From assembly GCF_022230925.1 (NCBI RefSeq), contig NZ_JAKKFH010000022.1, positions 53,236 to 117,235 on the forward strand: DNA of 64,000 bases, given 5' to 3'. The notes under the pieces were generated by a model. It searched no databases and had not been told where the DNA came from. It saw only the letters and a program-made list of their open reading frames with translations. The translations under genes were made by a program, and so were the position numbers. Of the stretch, positions 24,579 to 32,192 are shown in pieces. The DNA is from Micromonospora alfalfae. GTDB lineage: Bacteria > Actinomycetota > Actinomycetes > Mycobacteriales > Micromonosporaceae. Every line of letters begins with the position of its first letter. Positions within the stretch are counted from its first letter, which is position 1.

Positions 24579-25010
24579 TCAGGCGTTGATCTCTCGGCGG
24601 GAGCCGCCGTTGGCCTGGACGGTCACCCGGCGGGGCTTGGCCCGCTCGGCGACCGGGATGCGCAGCGTCAGCACCCCGTTCTCGTAGCCGGCCTCCAGCT
24701 TGTCGGTGTCGAGCGTGTCGCCGAGGAACAGCCGCCGGGTGAAGGTGCCCATCGGGCGCTCGGCGGCGACCAGTTCGACGCCGTCGCCGGCGGGCCGGCG
24801 ACGCTCGGCGCGGACGGTGAGCACGTTGCGCTCGACGGTGCAGTCGATGGTGTCCGGATCGACGCCGGGCAGGTCGAACGCCGCGTAGAAGTGGTCGCCG
24901 TCGCGGTAGGCGTCCAGGTGCATCGTCGCGGGACGGGCCACCGTTCCGAAGAACTGCTCGGTGAGCCGGTCGATCTCGCGGAACGGGTCGGTACGCATCA
25001 ACATCGTCAT
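24579..25010 (-). CDS. Hsp20/alpha-crystallin small heat shock protein
   Basis: A 143-residue holdase chaperone that binds unfolding proteins. The alpha-crystallin domain spans about 30-125 and includes FYAAFDLPGVDPDTIDCTVERNVLTV and the closing ENGVLTLRIPVAERAKPR, with the conserved GVLTL and an I-x-V-like tail motif. GAGGAGG sits directly before the ATG. A dyad at 25043-25063 resembles the HspR operator, suggesting heat-shock control. The acetyltransferase gene upstream ends 62 bp away on the same strand. Confidence 0.94.
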   Translation of the reverse strand: MTMLMRTDPFREIDRLTEQFFGTVARPATMHLDAYRDGDHFYAAFDLPGVDPDTIDCTVERNVLTVRAERRRPAGDGVELVAAERPMGTFTRRLFLGDTLDTDKLEAGYENGVLTLRIPVAERAKPRRVTVQANGGSRREINA

Positions 25011-25042
25011 GCCTCCTCGGTTCTCCTGGCCGAAGGTGATGA

Positions 25043-25063
25043 GTTGAGCCTTGGTGACTCAAC
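25043..25063. promoter_or_regulatory. HAIR-like (HspR) operator upstream of hsp20
   Basis: GTTGAGC (25043-25049), a 7-nt spacer and ACTCAAC (25057-25063). The HspR site of actinomycetes, HAIR, is CTTGAGT-N7-ACTCAAG. Here the spacing is exact and the TTGAG/CTCAA core is kept, with the outer bases changed. Confidence 0.7.
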
Positions 25064-25072
25064 TTCTACTTC

Positions 25073-25588
25073 TTATTTAGCGCGTCCATGCGCCGACGTC
25101 AACTGCTTCTCGAACCAGTGGTCGGCGTAGGGGCCTCGCGAGTACGCCGGGATCTCGGCGTAGCCGTGCCGGGCGTACAGGGCGCGAGCCTCGACCAGGT
25201 CGTGGCGGGTGTCGAGCCGGATCCGGCCCGCCCCGGCCGCGCGGGCCTGCTCCTCTACGGCGGCCAGCAGCGCGGCGCCCCCACCGGCGCCACGGTGCTC
25301 GGAGCGGATGAACACCCGGGTCAGCTCGGCCCAGCCGGGTTGCCAGCGCAGCCCGGCGCAGCCGGCCAGTTCGGTGCCGTGGTGGGTGAGCAGGAGCAGC
25401 CCGCTCGGCGCGGTCAGGTCGTCGCTGGGTAACTCGACCAGCGCCGCGTCGACCTCGCCGGGCAGGGCTGGGCGACGGTGGTAGCGAACCACCATCTCGG
25501 TCATGTACTCGCGCAGCAGCAGCAGGGCGTCGGGGTGGTCGGGCCGGCTGGTGTTGGTCGTCCAGGTGGGCCGGGCGGTGATGGTCAC
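25073..25588 (-). CDS. GNAT family N-acetyltransferase
   Basis: A 171-residue acyl-CoA-dependent acetyltransferase. It has the GNAT motif A strand and loop VFIRSEHRGAGGGAALLAAVEEQA, preceded by AGCAGLRWQPGWAELTR and followed by RIRLDTRHDLVEARALYARHGY and the YSRGPYADHWFEKQL ending. Substrate not predictable. The GTG at 25588 lacks a strong ribosome site. It is upstream of hsp20 on the same strand, with a probable independent promoter between them. Confidence 0.9.
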   Translation of the reverse strand: MTITARPTWTTNTSRPDHPDALLLLREYMTEMVVRYHRRPALPGEVDAALVELPSDDLTAPSGLLLLTHHGTELAGCAGLRWQPGWAELTRVFIRSEHRGAGGGAALLAAVEEQARAAGAGRIRLDTRHDLVEARALYARHGYAEIPAYSRGPYADHWFEKQLTSAHGRAK

Positions 25589-25696
25589 CTGTTGATCATC
25601 ACCGCCCGGTCAACGGCTTTATCCGGTCACGCGTCCGGTGTCGACGGCTCGCCGGTCCCGGGTGCCGCCGGACGGGCGTTGGCGATGTCGCGACGC

Positions 25697-26110
25697 TTAC
25701 CGGCGGGGGCGGGGCAGCAGGGCGATCAACGCGACCGCCACTGCCACGTGCGTCGCGCCGAGGGCGAGCTTGGCGCCGCCGGTGGCCTCGACGCTGAGCA
25801 CGGGGACGAAGGACAGCACCGTCACGACGATCGCCAGCGAGATCCAGACCGGTCGCGCGACCCGACTGGCGAACCGTTCCAGCAACGCCAGCGCCGCCCA
25901 GCCGAGCAGGGCGGCTCCCAGGGCGATCATGGCGATCGCGCCAGCCCCGATCACAGTGGCGGGCTGGCCCGGGCTCTCGACCGTGTAGTCGACTCCGGCC
26001 AGCGCGCCGATCGCCCAGACGGCCAGGGGGGCCACGACGGCGGCGGCGACGCCGAGGGCGCGGCGGCGCAGTGGCGAGGGGGTGGGGGTCGTGACGGTGG
26101 CAGCGCTCAT
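25697..26110 (-). CDS. DUF6069-like four-helix membrane protein
   Basis: A 137-residue protein with four hydrophobic segments (about 20-40, 55-78, 90-108, 115-132) separated by short loops. The VDYTVESPGQPATVIGAGAIAMIALGAALLGW region resembles the actinobacterial DUF6069 family; no function is known for it. The gene lies 76 bp downstream of a MarR gene on the same strand, with a dyad at 26154-26177 in between, so it is probably that regulator's target. Confidence 0.75.
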   Translation of the reverse strand: MSAATVTTPTPSPLRRRALGVAAAVVAPLAVWAIGALAGVDYTVESPGQPATVIGAGAIAMIALGAALLGWAALALLERFASRVARPVWISLAIVVTVLSFVPVLSVEATGGAKLALGATHVAVAVALIALLPRPRR

Positions 26111-26153
26111 GACGGCTCCTCGTTCAGGGGAAGCGAACGAGTACGACCGTAAC

Positions 26154-26177
26154 AGATAGTCTTGTTCGGAACTATCT
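26154..26177. promoter_or_regulatory. Dyad operator upstream of the DUF6069-like gene
   Basis: AGATAGT (26154-26160) and ACTATCT (26171-26177) are perfect complements separated by 10 bp. The sequence, with TTGTTCGGAAC inside, is the only AT-rich patch nearby and lies between the marR gene and the membrane-protein gene. Confidence 0.7.
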
Positions 26178-26186
26178 TTGTTGGAA

Positions 26187-26663
26187 CTAACAGCCGGAGC
26201 GGGCTCCCGGCGCGTACGGGGAGGTGTTGGCCAGTGGTCCGCTGACCAGCCCGAGGAGAGCCCGCAGGAACACCTCCCGGTCCTGCTCGGGCAGGGTTGC
26301 CAGCAGGTCGTCCTGGATGCGCCGGACCACCTGCTGCGCCTGCCGCAGCACCTGCTCCCCCGCCGGCGTCACAGCGACCATCCGGGCCCGTCGGTCCGTC
26401 GGCACCGGACGGCGCTCGGCCAACCCGGCCCGCTCCAACTGGTCGAGCGTCACCACCATCGTGGTCTTGTCCACACCGCACCGCTCGCCGATCTCCCGCT
26501 GGGTCAGCTCACCGGTGTGGGCCTGCGCCAGCACGTAGTGCGCCCGCGGCGAGATGCCCAGCTCGGCCAGCCCGGCGGCGTGCTCGGTCTGCAACGCGTG
26601 ACTCGCCCAGGAGAGCAGGAACAACAGGTCCGGCGGGCCATCGGAGGGCGTGCAGGAGGTCAT
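26187..26663 (-). CDS. MarR family transcriptional regulator
   Basis: A 158-residue MarR protein. The DNA-binding helices read TQREIGERCGVDKTTMVVTLDQLERAGLAERRPVPTDRRARMV, with the wing DRRARMV close to the classical DxRxxx motif. Flanking helices form the dimer. It precedes the DUF6069-like membrane protein on the same strand and probably controls that gene through the AGATAGT dyad. One cysteine (residue 4) and a C-terminal GC pair are the only thiols. The inducer is unknown. Confidence 0.92.
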   Translation of the reverse strand: MTSCTPSDGPPDLLFLLSWASHALQTEHAAGLAELGISPRAHYVLAQAHTGELTQREIGERCGVDKTTMVVTLDQLERAGLAERRPVPTDRRARMVAVTPAGEQVLRQAQQVVRRIQDDLLATLPEQDREVFLRALLGLVSGPLANTSPYAPGARSGC

Positions 26664-26715
26664 GCGCCGAGGCTAGCAAGATCTTCCGCAACCGGACCGT
26701 TCGCGCGGCGGACAT

Positions 26716-27240
26716 TCATAGCCGCTGGTAGATGCCGTGCTCGCGGGTCAGCAACTGCTCGTCGATCAGATACCGGCGCAGCGTCGCGTGATCCGACCCG
26801 CCTGCGGCGCACCACGGCTTGAGCGCGTCGTCGACGGCCCGCTCCGGATAGCGGGTGCCCGGCTCGAACGACTGCTCGGCGATGTGCGCCAGCAGGACCC
26901 GCCGTCGACCGCGCTGCGCCGGAAGACTCACCAGGACGCCCGCGCGCAGGAAGGTCCGCAGCACCGGGTCGACGCCGGGTTCGGCGTCGTCGGCCGGGCC
27001 GCCGTCGCGCGCGGTGGCCCGCAGCGACGCCTCGTCGGCCGCGAGCGTGCCGTCCGCGCCGGTGACGAGGCCCACGTCGGTGAGCCGGCGGACCCCGGTG
27101 AGCACCACCCGCGCCGGCAGGCCGGTCCGCTCGGCGACCTCGGTCGCGGTTGTCGCACCCAGCACGATCGCCGCGAAGATCCGTCGCCGTCCGTCGTCGG
27201 CCAGGGCCCCGGCCAGCACATGCGCAGTCACGCCGGTCAC
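26716..27240 (-). CDS. ArsR-like winged helix fused to DUF2087
   Basis: A 174-residue protein. The N-terminal 70 residues form a helix-turn-helix (ATEVAERTGLPARVVLTGVRRLTDVGLV). The C-terminal domain is DUF2087, recognised by SFEPGTRYPERAVDDALKPWC, DHATLRRYLIDEQLLTREHGIYQRL. DUF2087 is found in predicted regulators. The start is uncertain: GTG at 27240 or 27231, the latter with better AAGG spacing. A MarR gene is upstream on the same strand. The target is not visible. Confidence 0.82.
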   Translation of the reverse strand: MTGVTAHVLAGALADDGRRRIFAAIVLGATTATEVAERTGLPARVVLTGVRRLTDVGLVTGADGTLAADEASLRATARDGGPADDAEPGVDPVLRTFLRAGVLVSLPAQRGRRRVLLAHIAEQSFEPGTRYPERAVDDALKPWCAAGGSDHATLRRYLIDEQLLTREHGIYQRL

Positions 27241-27285
27241 CCTTGCATCAGCGGTACGCGGGCCGCCAGGCGATTTCGGCCTCGC

Positions 27286-27801
27286 TCAGTCGGTCTGCGG
27301 CGTGCTCTGTGGCTTTTCGGCGACGAGCAGCACCCGGCGCAGCAGGTCGGAGAGGTGTCGCCGTTCGGTAGCGGTGAGCGCGCCGAGCAGGCGATGCTCC
27401 TCGGCGCCCTGGACCTCCATCGCTCCGCGCCACGCGGCCTGACCCGCCTCGGTGAGCTCCACGTCGACGCGTCGCCGGTCGACCGTCGACGGAATCCGGT
27501 GAACGAAGCCCCGCCGCAGCAGCGAGTCCACCCGCGCGGTGATCGAGGCGGGGGCCATCGTGAGGTCCGCGGCGAGGTCCGAGGGCGCGGCCCGGCCACC
27601 GCGGCCGGCCAGGGCGTGCAGGGTGTCGTACTCGTGGGCCGGCAGGTCGAGGTCGACCAGGACGCGCTCCTTGACGGCCCGCAGGTGCCGGGTCAGTCGG
27701 ATCATTCTGGTCACCGCCCCCTCTATGTCCGCGTCGAGGTCGGGCACCACGGGCAGCCAGCGCTCAATGTGCCGGTCGACGGCGTCCGGAGTGGTGGTCA
27801 C
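27286..27801 (-). CDS. MarR family transcriptional regulator
   Basis: A 171-residue regulator with the MarR fold. The recognition region is APSDLAADLTMAPASITARVDSLLRRGFVHR and the wing is STVDRRRVDVEL, with the DRRR motif. Extended N- and C-terminal helices form the dimer. It is divergent from an MFS efflux gene, with 68 bp between the starts containing three direct repeats (27824-27861) that are probably its operator. This is the standard layout of a drug-responsive repressor and pump. Confidence 0.92.
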   Translation of the reverse strand: MTTTPDAVDRHIERWLPVVPDLDADIEGAVTRMIRLTRHLRAVKERVLVDLDLPAHEYDTLHALAGRGGRAAPSDLAADLTMAPASITARVDSLLRRGFVHRIPSTVDRRRVDVELTEAGQAAWRGAMEVQGAEEHRLLGALTATERRHLSDLLRRVLLVAEKPQSTPQTD

Positions 27802-27823
27802 CGTGCCAGCTTACCTCAGCGTC

Positions 27824-27861
27824 GAAATATTCATTGCCGAAATATTTGATGTCGAAGTATG
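27824..27861. promoter_or_regulatory. Three direct repeats with 15-bp period, marR/MFS operator
   Basis: GAAATATT at 27824-27831 and again at 27839-27846, then GAAGTATG at 27854-27861. The three copies are spaced exactly 15 bp apart in an AT-rich patch between the divergent genes. The third overlaps a probable -10 box (TATGTT, 27858-27863) seven bases before the MFS start, so binding would block transcription. Confidence 0.75.
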
Positions 27862-27869
27862 TTGTGGCA

Positions 27870-29102
27870 ATGGCTCATCCACTGCGCGACCACTCCTTCC
27901 GGCTGCTGTTCCTGGGTCGCACCATCTCGGCCCTCGGCGACGCGGTGGTGCCCGCCGCGTTGGCACTGGCAGTGCTGCGAGCCACCGGCTCCACCGGCGC
28001 GCTGGCCGTCGTCCTCGCCGCGGCGGTCATTCCCCGGCTGGTCCTGTTGCCGTTCGGCGGGGTGGTGGCCGACCGGTTCGACGCCCGCCGGGTCGCCCTC
28101 CTGGCCGACCTGGTCCGCTGCGCCACGCAGCTCGCGGTCGGCGTGGAGCTGCTCGGCGGCGACCCGTCACTGACCACAGTGGTGGTGGCGTCCGCGCTCG
28201 GCGGCACCGCCTCGGCGTTCGCCATCCCGACCGCGTCTCCGCTGGTCGCCGGCACCGTCGAACCGGCGAACAGGCAGCGGGCCAACGCCCTGATGGGAAT
28301 CACCGCCAACACCAGCCGCCTCGCCGGCCCGGCCCTGGCCGGCGCGCTGATCTGGGCCGCCGGACCCGGCTGGGCGTTCATCCTGGACGGCGCGTCGTTC
28401 GCACTCAGCGCCGCGCTCCTCGCGCTGGTGCGGGTCCGCCACGTGCCGGTGCCCCGCCGTTCGGTCCTCGCCGACCTGCGGCACGGCTTCGGCGAGGTAC
28501 GCGCCCGCGACTGGTTCTGGACCAGCCTGCTCGGGCACGGTGTGTGGAACGGCGCCGCCGCCGTGCTGATGACCCTCGGGCCAGCCGTCGCCATCGACCG
28601 CCTGGGTGGCGAGACGACCTGGGTGCTGCTGTTGCAGGCCGGCGCGATCGGGATGCTCACCGGCTCGCTGCTGGCCGGGCGGGTCCGGCTGCACCGGCCG
28701 GTGCTGCTGGCCAACCTCGGGCTGGCCTGCTACGCCGCGCCACTGTTCCTGCTCGCCGTCGCCGCGCCCGCCCCCGCGGTGATCGTCGCCTACGCGGTGG
28801 CGCTGACCGCCCTCGGCTACCTCAACCCGGTGTGGGAGACCGTCGTGCAGCACCACTTCCCGCCAGAGGTGCTGGCCCGGGTGACCTCGTACGACTGGCT
28901 GGTGTCGCTGGGCGCCATGCCGCTGGGCTACGCGCTGGCGCCGTTGGCCGCCGACGCGTTCGGCGCACCCGTCCCGCTGGCCGTCGCGGGCCTGCTGGTC
29001 CTCGCCTCCTGCGCCGGCACCGCGCTCGTTCCCGGCGTACGCCGACTCACCTGGCCGGCGACCCCGCAACCGCAACCGGCCGAACCCACCGTTGTTCGTT
29101 GA
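27870..29102 (+). CDS. MFS drug-efflux-like transporter
   Basis: A 410-residue protein with about twelve membrane helices, resembling macrolide/multidrug efflux MFS proteins. The loop 2-3 motif is GGVVADRFDARRVALLADL. The helix-5 region (GITANTSRLAGPALAGALI) matches antiporter members. A MarR repressor gene is divergent. The ATG at 27870 was selected because TATGTT six bases upstream suggests a leaderless message; an upstream start at 27834 would translate the operator repeats. Substrate unknown. Confidence 0.9.
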   Translation: MAHPLRDHSFRLLFLGRTISALGDAVVPAALALAVLRATGSTGALAVVLAAAVIPRLVLLPFGGVVADRFDARRVALLADLVRCATQLAVGVELLGGDPSLTTVVVASALGGTASAFAIPTASPLVAGTVEPANRQRANALMGITANTSRLAGPALAGALIWAAGPGWAFILDGASFALSAALLALVRVRHVPVPRRSVLADLRHGFGEVRARDWFWTSLLGHGVWNGAAAVLMTLGPAVAIDRLGGETTWVLLLQAGAIGMLTGSLLAGRVRLHRPVLLANLGLACYAAPLFLLAVAAPAPAVIVAYAVALTALGYLNPVWETVVQHHFPPEVLARVTSYDWLVSLGAMPLGYALAPLAADAFGAPVPLAVAGLLVLASCAGTALVPGVRRLTWPATPQPQPAEPTVVR

Positions 29103-29196
29103 TCCCATCGATCGTCGGTGCGCGACGGCCGACGTCCCGCCCACCCACGACGAAGCCTCGCGGCATGGGCCGAGAGCCTCCGTGCGATGCGGTCGG

Positions 29197-29382
29197 TCAG
29201 CCGGCGTCGCGGGTCATCGCGACGAAGCCACGCCACGACTGCGGGCTGAAGGTCAGCGTGCCGCCGTCGCGGTCCTTCGTGTCGCGAACCAGGACCACGC
29301 CCGGAAGGTTGTCGGCAACCTCGACACAGTCACCGCCGTTGCCGCCGCTCTTCGTGCTCTTCCGCCACTGCGCACCGGTCAT
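29197..29382 (-). CDS. DUF397 domain protein
   Basis: A 61-residue protein. The conserved DUF397 core is WRKSTKSGGNGGDCVEVA, then VLVRDTKDRDGGTLTFSPQSWRGFV. Its ATG overlaps the TGA of the XRE gene in an ATGA junction, so translation is coupled. XRE-DUF397 pairs are widespread in actinomycetes (the WhiJ/BldB-type neighbourhood) and affect development and antibiotic output; DUF397 proteins are thought to bind or modulate the regulator. It could also start at ATG 29388. Confidence 0.93.
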   Translation of the reverse strand: MTGAQWRKSTKSGGNGGDCVEVADNLPGVVLVRDTKDRDGGTLTFSPQSWRGFVAMTRDAG

Positions 29383-30146
29383 GTCCATGATGCTGCCGCT
29401 TCTCTGAGAAGTTCCAACGAACGCCCTCGGGGCAGGGCCTCGCCGCGAATACGTTCCCACCGCCGCTCCAGGCTAACAAGATCCGACGTTTGGTCGAGGA
29501 TCTGCGCCCGTGCCGCGCTGTCGACGTGCGCGACCCGCGTCCCGTCCGGCATGTCGGCGATGGTGAACGGTCCGTCGAGCCCCGGATAGCTGGGCGCGTC
29601 CGCCGGAACGATGTGGAGCTGGATGGTGCCCGTCTCGGCGTGCGTGAGCAGGCGCGCCAGTTGCGCCGCCATCAACGCGCGGTCGTCGCCGACGCGCCGC
29701 CGCAGCACCCCCTCGTCGAGCACGGCGATCAGCAGCGGTCCGCCGCTGCGGCCGAGGATCGCCTGCCGGTGGATGCGCGCCTCGGCGAACTCGGCGACCG
29801 CCTCCGGTGTCAGCACCCCACCGGCCAGGGTCGCCCGGGCGTACGCCTCGGTCTGCAGCAGCCCCGGCACCCAGGCGAGTTGGAACGATCGCAGCGTCAC
29901 TGCCTCGCGTTCCAGGTCGACCCACGGCCGGAACCACACCGGCTCGCGGCGACGGACCACGTCCGGCCACAGCGCGTCGGCGTCCTTTGCCAGCAGCCCC
30001 GCCACTGTCGCACGGTGTCGGCTCTGGGGAATGTGCCCCGGGTTCGCCCACCTGGCGACGGTCTTCGGGTGCACGCCGAGCTGACCGGCCAGGCTCTCGG
30101 CGGTGTGACCCGCCGCGGCCAGCGCTGCGACAAAGGCGTGGTTCAT
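29379..30146 (-). CDS. XRE helix-turn-helix regulator with DUF5753 domain
   Basis: A 255-residue regulator. The helix-turn-helix is at about 15-40 (TAESLAGQLGVHPKTVARWANPG), followed by a long C-terminal DUF5753 domain (VPGLLQTEAYARATL, then RQAILGRSGGPLLIAVLDEGVLRR and HIVPADAPSYPGLDGPFTIADMPDG). GGGAGGG before the ATG gives a strong start. It is translationally coupled to a DUF397 gene and divergent from two small genes at 30265-30788, with a GTTACGTAAC palindrome between. Confidence 0.94.
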   Translation of the reverse strand: MNHAFVAALAAAGHTAESLAGQLGVHPKTVARWANPGHIPQSRHRATVAGLLAKDADALWPDVVRRREPVWFRPWVDLEREAVTLRSFQLAWVPGLLQTEAYARATLAGGVLTPEAVAEFAEARIHRQAILGRSGGPLLIAVLDEGVLRRRVGDDRALMAAQLARLLTHAETGTIQLHIVPADAPSYPGLDGPFTIADMPDGTRVAHVDSAARAQILDQTSDLVSLERRWERIRGEALPRGRSLELLREAAASWT

Positions 30147-30185
30147 GCCGTCCCTCCCCTGGAACAAATCCGCTGCGATGAAGAG

Positions 30186-30195
30186 GTTACGTAAC
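30186..30195. promoter_or_regulatory. GTTACGTAAC palindrome between divergent XRE and small genes
   Basis: A perfect 10-bp palindrome lies in the 118-bp gap between the XRE start and the divergent small gene at 30265. It is a candidate operator for the XRE regulator. No second copy is obvious nearby. Confidence 0.5.
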
Positions 30196-30264
30196 GCTGT
30201 GTGTTTGTCCAGCAACCCCCGGCAAAGTGCGGTGTAGACGGTGCTGCGACGAGAAGGAGAAGCT

Positions 30265-30543
30265 GTGCGAAACGAGGTACGGAGTGCTCTCAGAGCCGGC
30301 GACGTGGTCCTGTTGACCACCGCCGCGAGCGTCCAATTCAGCAAACCGATCGTCGTGCGGGTCATCCGCGAACTGCCCGACCGGTACACCTACGACGGTT
30401 GGCTCTGGCTCGACGCGTACGAGCTGAGCAGGAAAGGCGAAGCGGTCGCACGGCGCGAGCTGTTCGTGATGCGCCACGGTGTGCAGGTCCACGCCGATCC
30501 GTCCACACCGGCCCGGCGCTGCGTGACAGTGGGGGTCGGCTGA
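30265..30543 (+). CDS. Hypothetical small protein next to XRE-DUF397 pair
   Basis: A 92-residue protein. The GTG at 30265 follows GAAGGAG at 30252-30258. The sequence GDVVLLTTAASVQFSKPIVVRVIRELPDRYTYDGWLWLDAYEL looks like a small beta-barrel fold, then ELFVMRHGVQVHADPS. A similar layout, with a small beta-rich protein beside an XRE/DUF397 regulator, is common in Streptomyces and relatives. It is joined to the next gene by a TGATG overlap. Function unknown. Confidence 0.8.
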   Translation: MRNEVRSALRAGDVVLLTTAASVQFSKPIVVRVIRELPDRYTYDGWLWLDAYELSRKGEAVARRELFVMRHGVQVHADPSTPARRCVTVGVG

Positions 30544-30788
30544 TGCACGAGCGACCGAAGCACACGCCGCTGCGGCCGTCCTGGCGCTGCCCGGTCTGCG
30601 GCATCCTCTGGCCGTGCTCGGCCGCGAAGCTACGCCTGCTCGGCGAGTATCGCGAGGACCGACCGGGCCTGTTGATCCACCTGGCGAAGGTCCAGGAGGA
30701 AGCCACCGCCGATCTCACCAAGCTCAACCCGGACGTCACGCTGCCCGACCTGACGCCGCGTTTCGTCGGCTGGGCGGAAATCCGCTGA
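30543..30788 (+). CDS. Small Cys-rich protein (RPSWxCPVCGxxWPC family)
   Basis: An 81-residue protein. The N-terminal motif RPSWRCPVCGILWPC has cysteines spaced like a zinc ribbon half-site, followed by AKLRLLGEYREDRPGLLIHLAKVQEEATADL, and a C-terminal FVGWAEIR. This family is often found beside XRE/DUF397 genes in actinomycetes, sometimes annotated without support as a flavin reductase. The ATG shares an A with the previous stop (TGATG), so it is coupled. Function unknown. Confidence 0.82.
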   Translation: MHERPKHTPLRPSWRCPVCGILWPCSAAKLRLLGEYREDRPGLLIHLAKVQEEATADLTKLNPDVTLPDLTPRFVGWAEIR

Positions 30789-30893
30789 CCCGGCCTCAGC
30801 CACCGCCGAGCGGGGCACGCACGGGTCTGTGCGAGGCAGCGCGATGCGGGAGACTGACGGCGTGACGACCCGCCCCGGGATGAGGCCGGCCAG

Positions 30894-32192
30894 ATGAGCC
30901 GCCCGTTCAGGATCGCCGTGGCCGTGCTCGCCGCGGTGGCCGCCACCCTGATCTACCTGAGCGTCACCCTCAAGGTTCGCTCGATGACGGGGCCGATCAC
31001 CTTCACGCGGACCGCCGTTGACTTCCCGACCCTCGTCGCGAAGGGGTACGTCTTCTTCGCCCCCCTCGACCCCACGACCGCTCCCATGATGGACGCGGTG
31101 ACGCCGCTGATCCGTTGGGCCGTGATCCTGCTGATCGGGGTTTCGACGTACCTGGCCTGCGGCCTGGTCACCCGACGGACGCATCCCTTCGTCGCGGCGA
31201 TGACCGGCGCGGCCGCCGCCCTCACCGCCACGGCGGTCGGGGACCTGCTGTGGTGGGCCACCTTGGTGTTCCGTGTCCACTCCGCCCCCACCGGCTGGTA
31301 CGCCAACGAGGCACTGGACCACTCCACGCTTCTCGCCAGCGCGCACCTGACGCTGACGGGCTGGACGTCCGACGCCCTCTTCTTCGGCTGCCTGTTCGCG
31401 GGCATGAACGCATCCCTTGTGGGTTGCACCAGCCTGGCGAGACTGCTGCTGGACAAGCTGCACGAGGACACCGACGAGGGCGACCTGCACGAGGACACCG
31501 ACGACGGCGACGACGAGGTTCAGGAATCGCTTGACGACGCCGATCCGGCGGCCTGGGTTCCGCTGATCGGCGACGTGCGGGGACGCAGCGCGAACCTTGC
31601 CCTGTCCGGTGTCCTTCCGGTGCTGGTGCTCATGCTGGTCAACGGCACCCAGGCGGTCTGGGACAGCTACACCGGGAGAGGATTCGTGGCGCTGCTCAGG
31701 GTGTTCCTGTACCGCCCCGCCCTGTCCCCGCCGCCACGCGCACACGATGACGTGGAGTACCGACTGACTCACGAGATCGAGCCGAACTCCCTGTCGATGG
31801 ACGAGTGGATACACAGGTCGGTGCTCGCCGTCGCCCTGCTGTTGGTGCTCTGGCTCCTGCTCTGGGCGCTGCTCGCCGGCCTGCCGAACTCCGGGCATCG
31901 CCTCGGGCTCGTCGTCGTCTGCTGGGGTGCCACGATCGCGGCGTCCGCGCTGATCGCGACGTCCGACGTCCTGGTCGACTGCGCGGTGTCGGACTCCCCG
32001 ACCGGCTGCGCGCCGTGGGAGTCCCTGGGCCTCCAACTGACCGCCGCACTGCGCTTCGGCGCGGCGTGGGGTTGGCTCGTGGCGCTGCCCGTGCTGCTGG
32101 CCCGCCGGCTCCTCGACACCGACACGTCCGCCGACCCATCTACTGGTACGTCCACCGAAATGCAGGAGACTCCGGTCCATGAGTCCACGTAA
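30894..32192 (+). CDS. Hypothetical multi-pass membrane protein
   Basis: A 432-residue protein without a recognised family. Hydrophobic helices lie at about 5-24, 78-98, 104-126, 158-182, 237-256, 307-333, 337-360 and 388-405. A central acidic loop carries a 27-bp tandem duplication encoding LHEDTDEGD-LHEDTDDGD (31458-31511). The N-terminal helix may be a signal anchor. Its last 14 bp overlap the next gene, so the two are coupled and possibly form an envelope complex. No catalytic motif is visible. Confidence 0.8.
   Translation: MSRPFRIAVAVLAAVAATLIYLSVTLKVRSMTGPITFTRTAVDFPTLVAKGYVFFAPLDPTTAPMMDAVTPLIRWAVILLIGVSTYLACGLVTRRTHPFVAAMTGAAAALTATAVGDLLWWATLVFRVHSAPTGWYANEALDHSTLLASAHLTLTGWTSDALFFGCLFAGMNASLVGCTSLARLLLDKLHEDTDEGDLHEDTDDGDDEVQESLDDADPAAWVPLIGDVRGRSANLALSGVLPVLVLMLVNGTQAVWDSYTGRGFVALLRVFLYRPALSPPPRAHDDVEYRLTHEIEPNSLSMDEWIHRSVLAVALLLVLWLLLWALLAGLPNSGHRLGLVVVCWGATIAASALIATSDVLVDCAVSDSPTGCAPWESLGLQLTAALRFGAAWGWLVALPVLLARRLLDTDTSADPSTGTSTEMQETPVHEST

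Noticed and set aside
29197..30146. Toxin-antitoxin system
   Set aside because: XRE-DUF397 pairs are mostly regulatory; no toxin motif is visible, so I do not call it a TA module.
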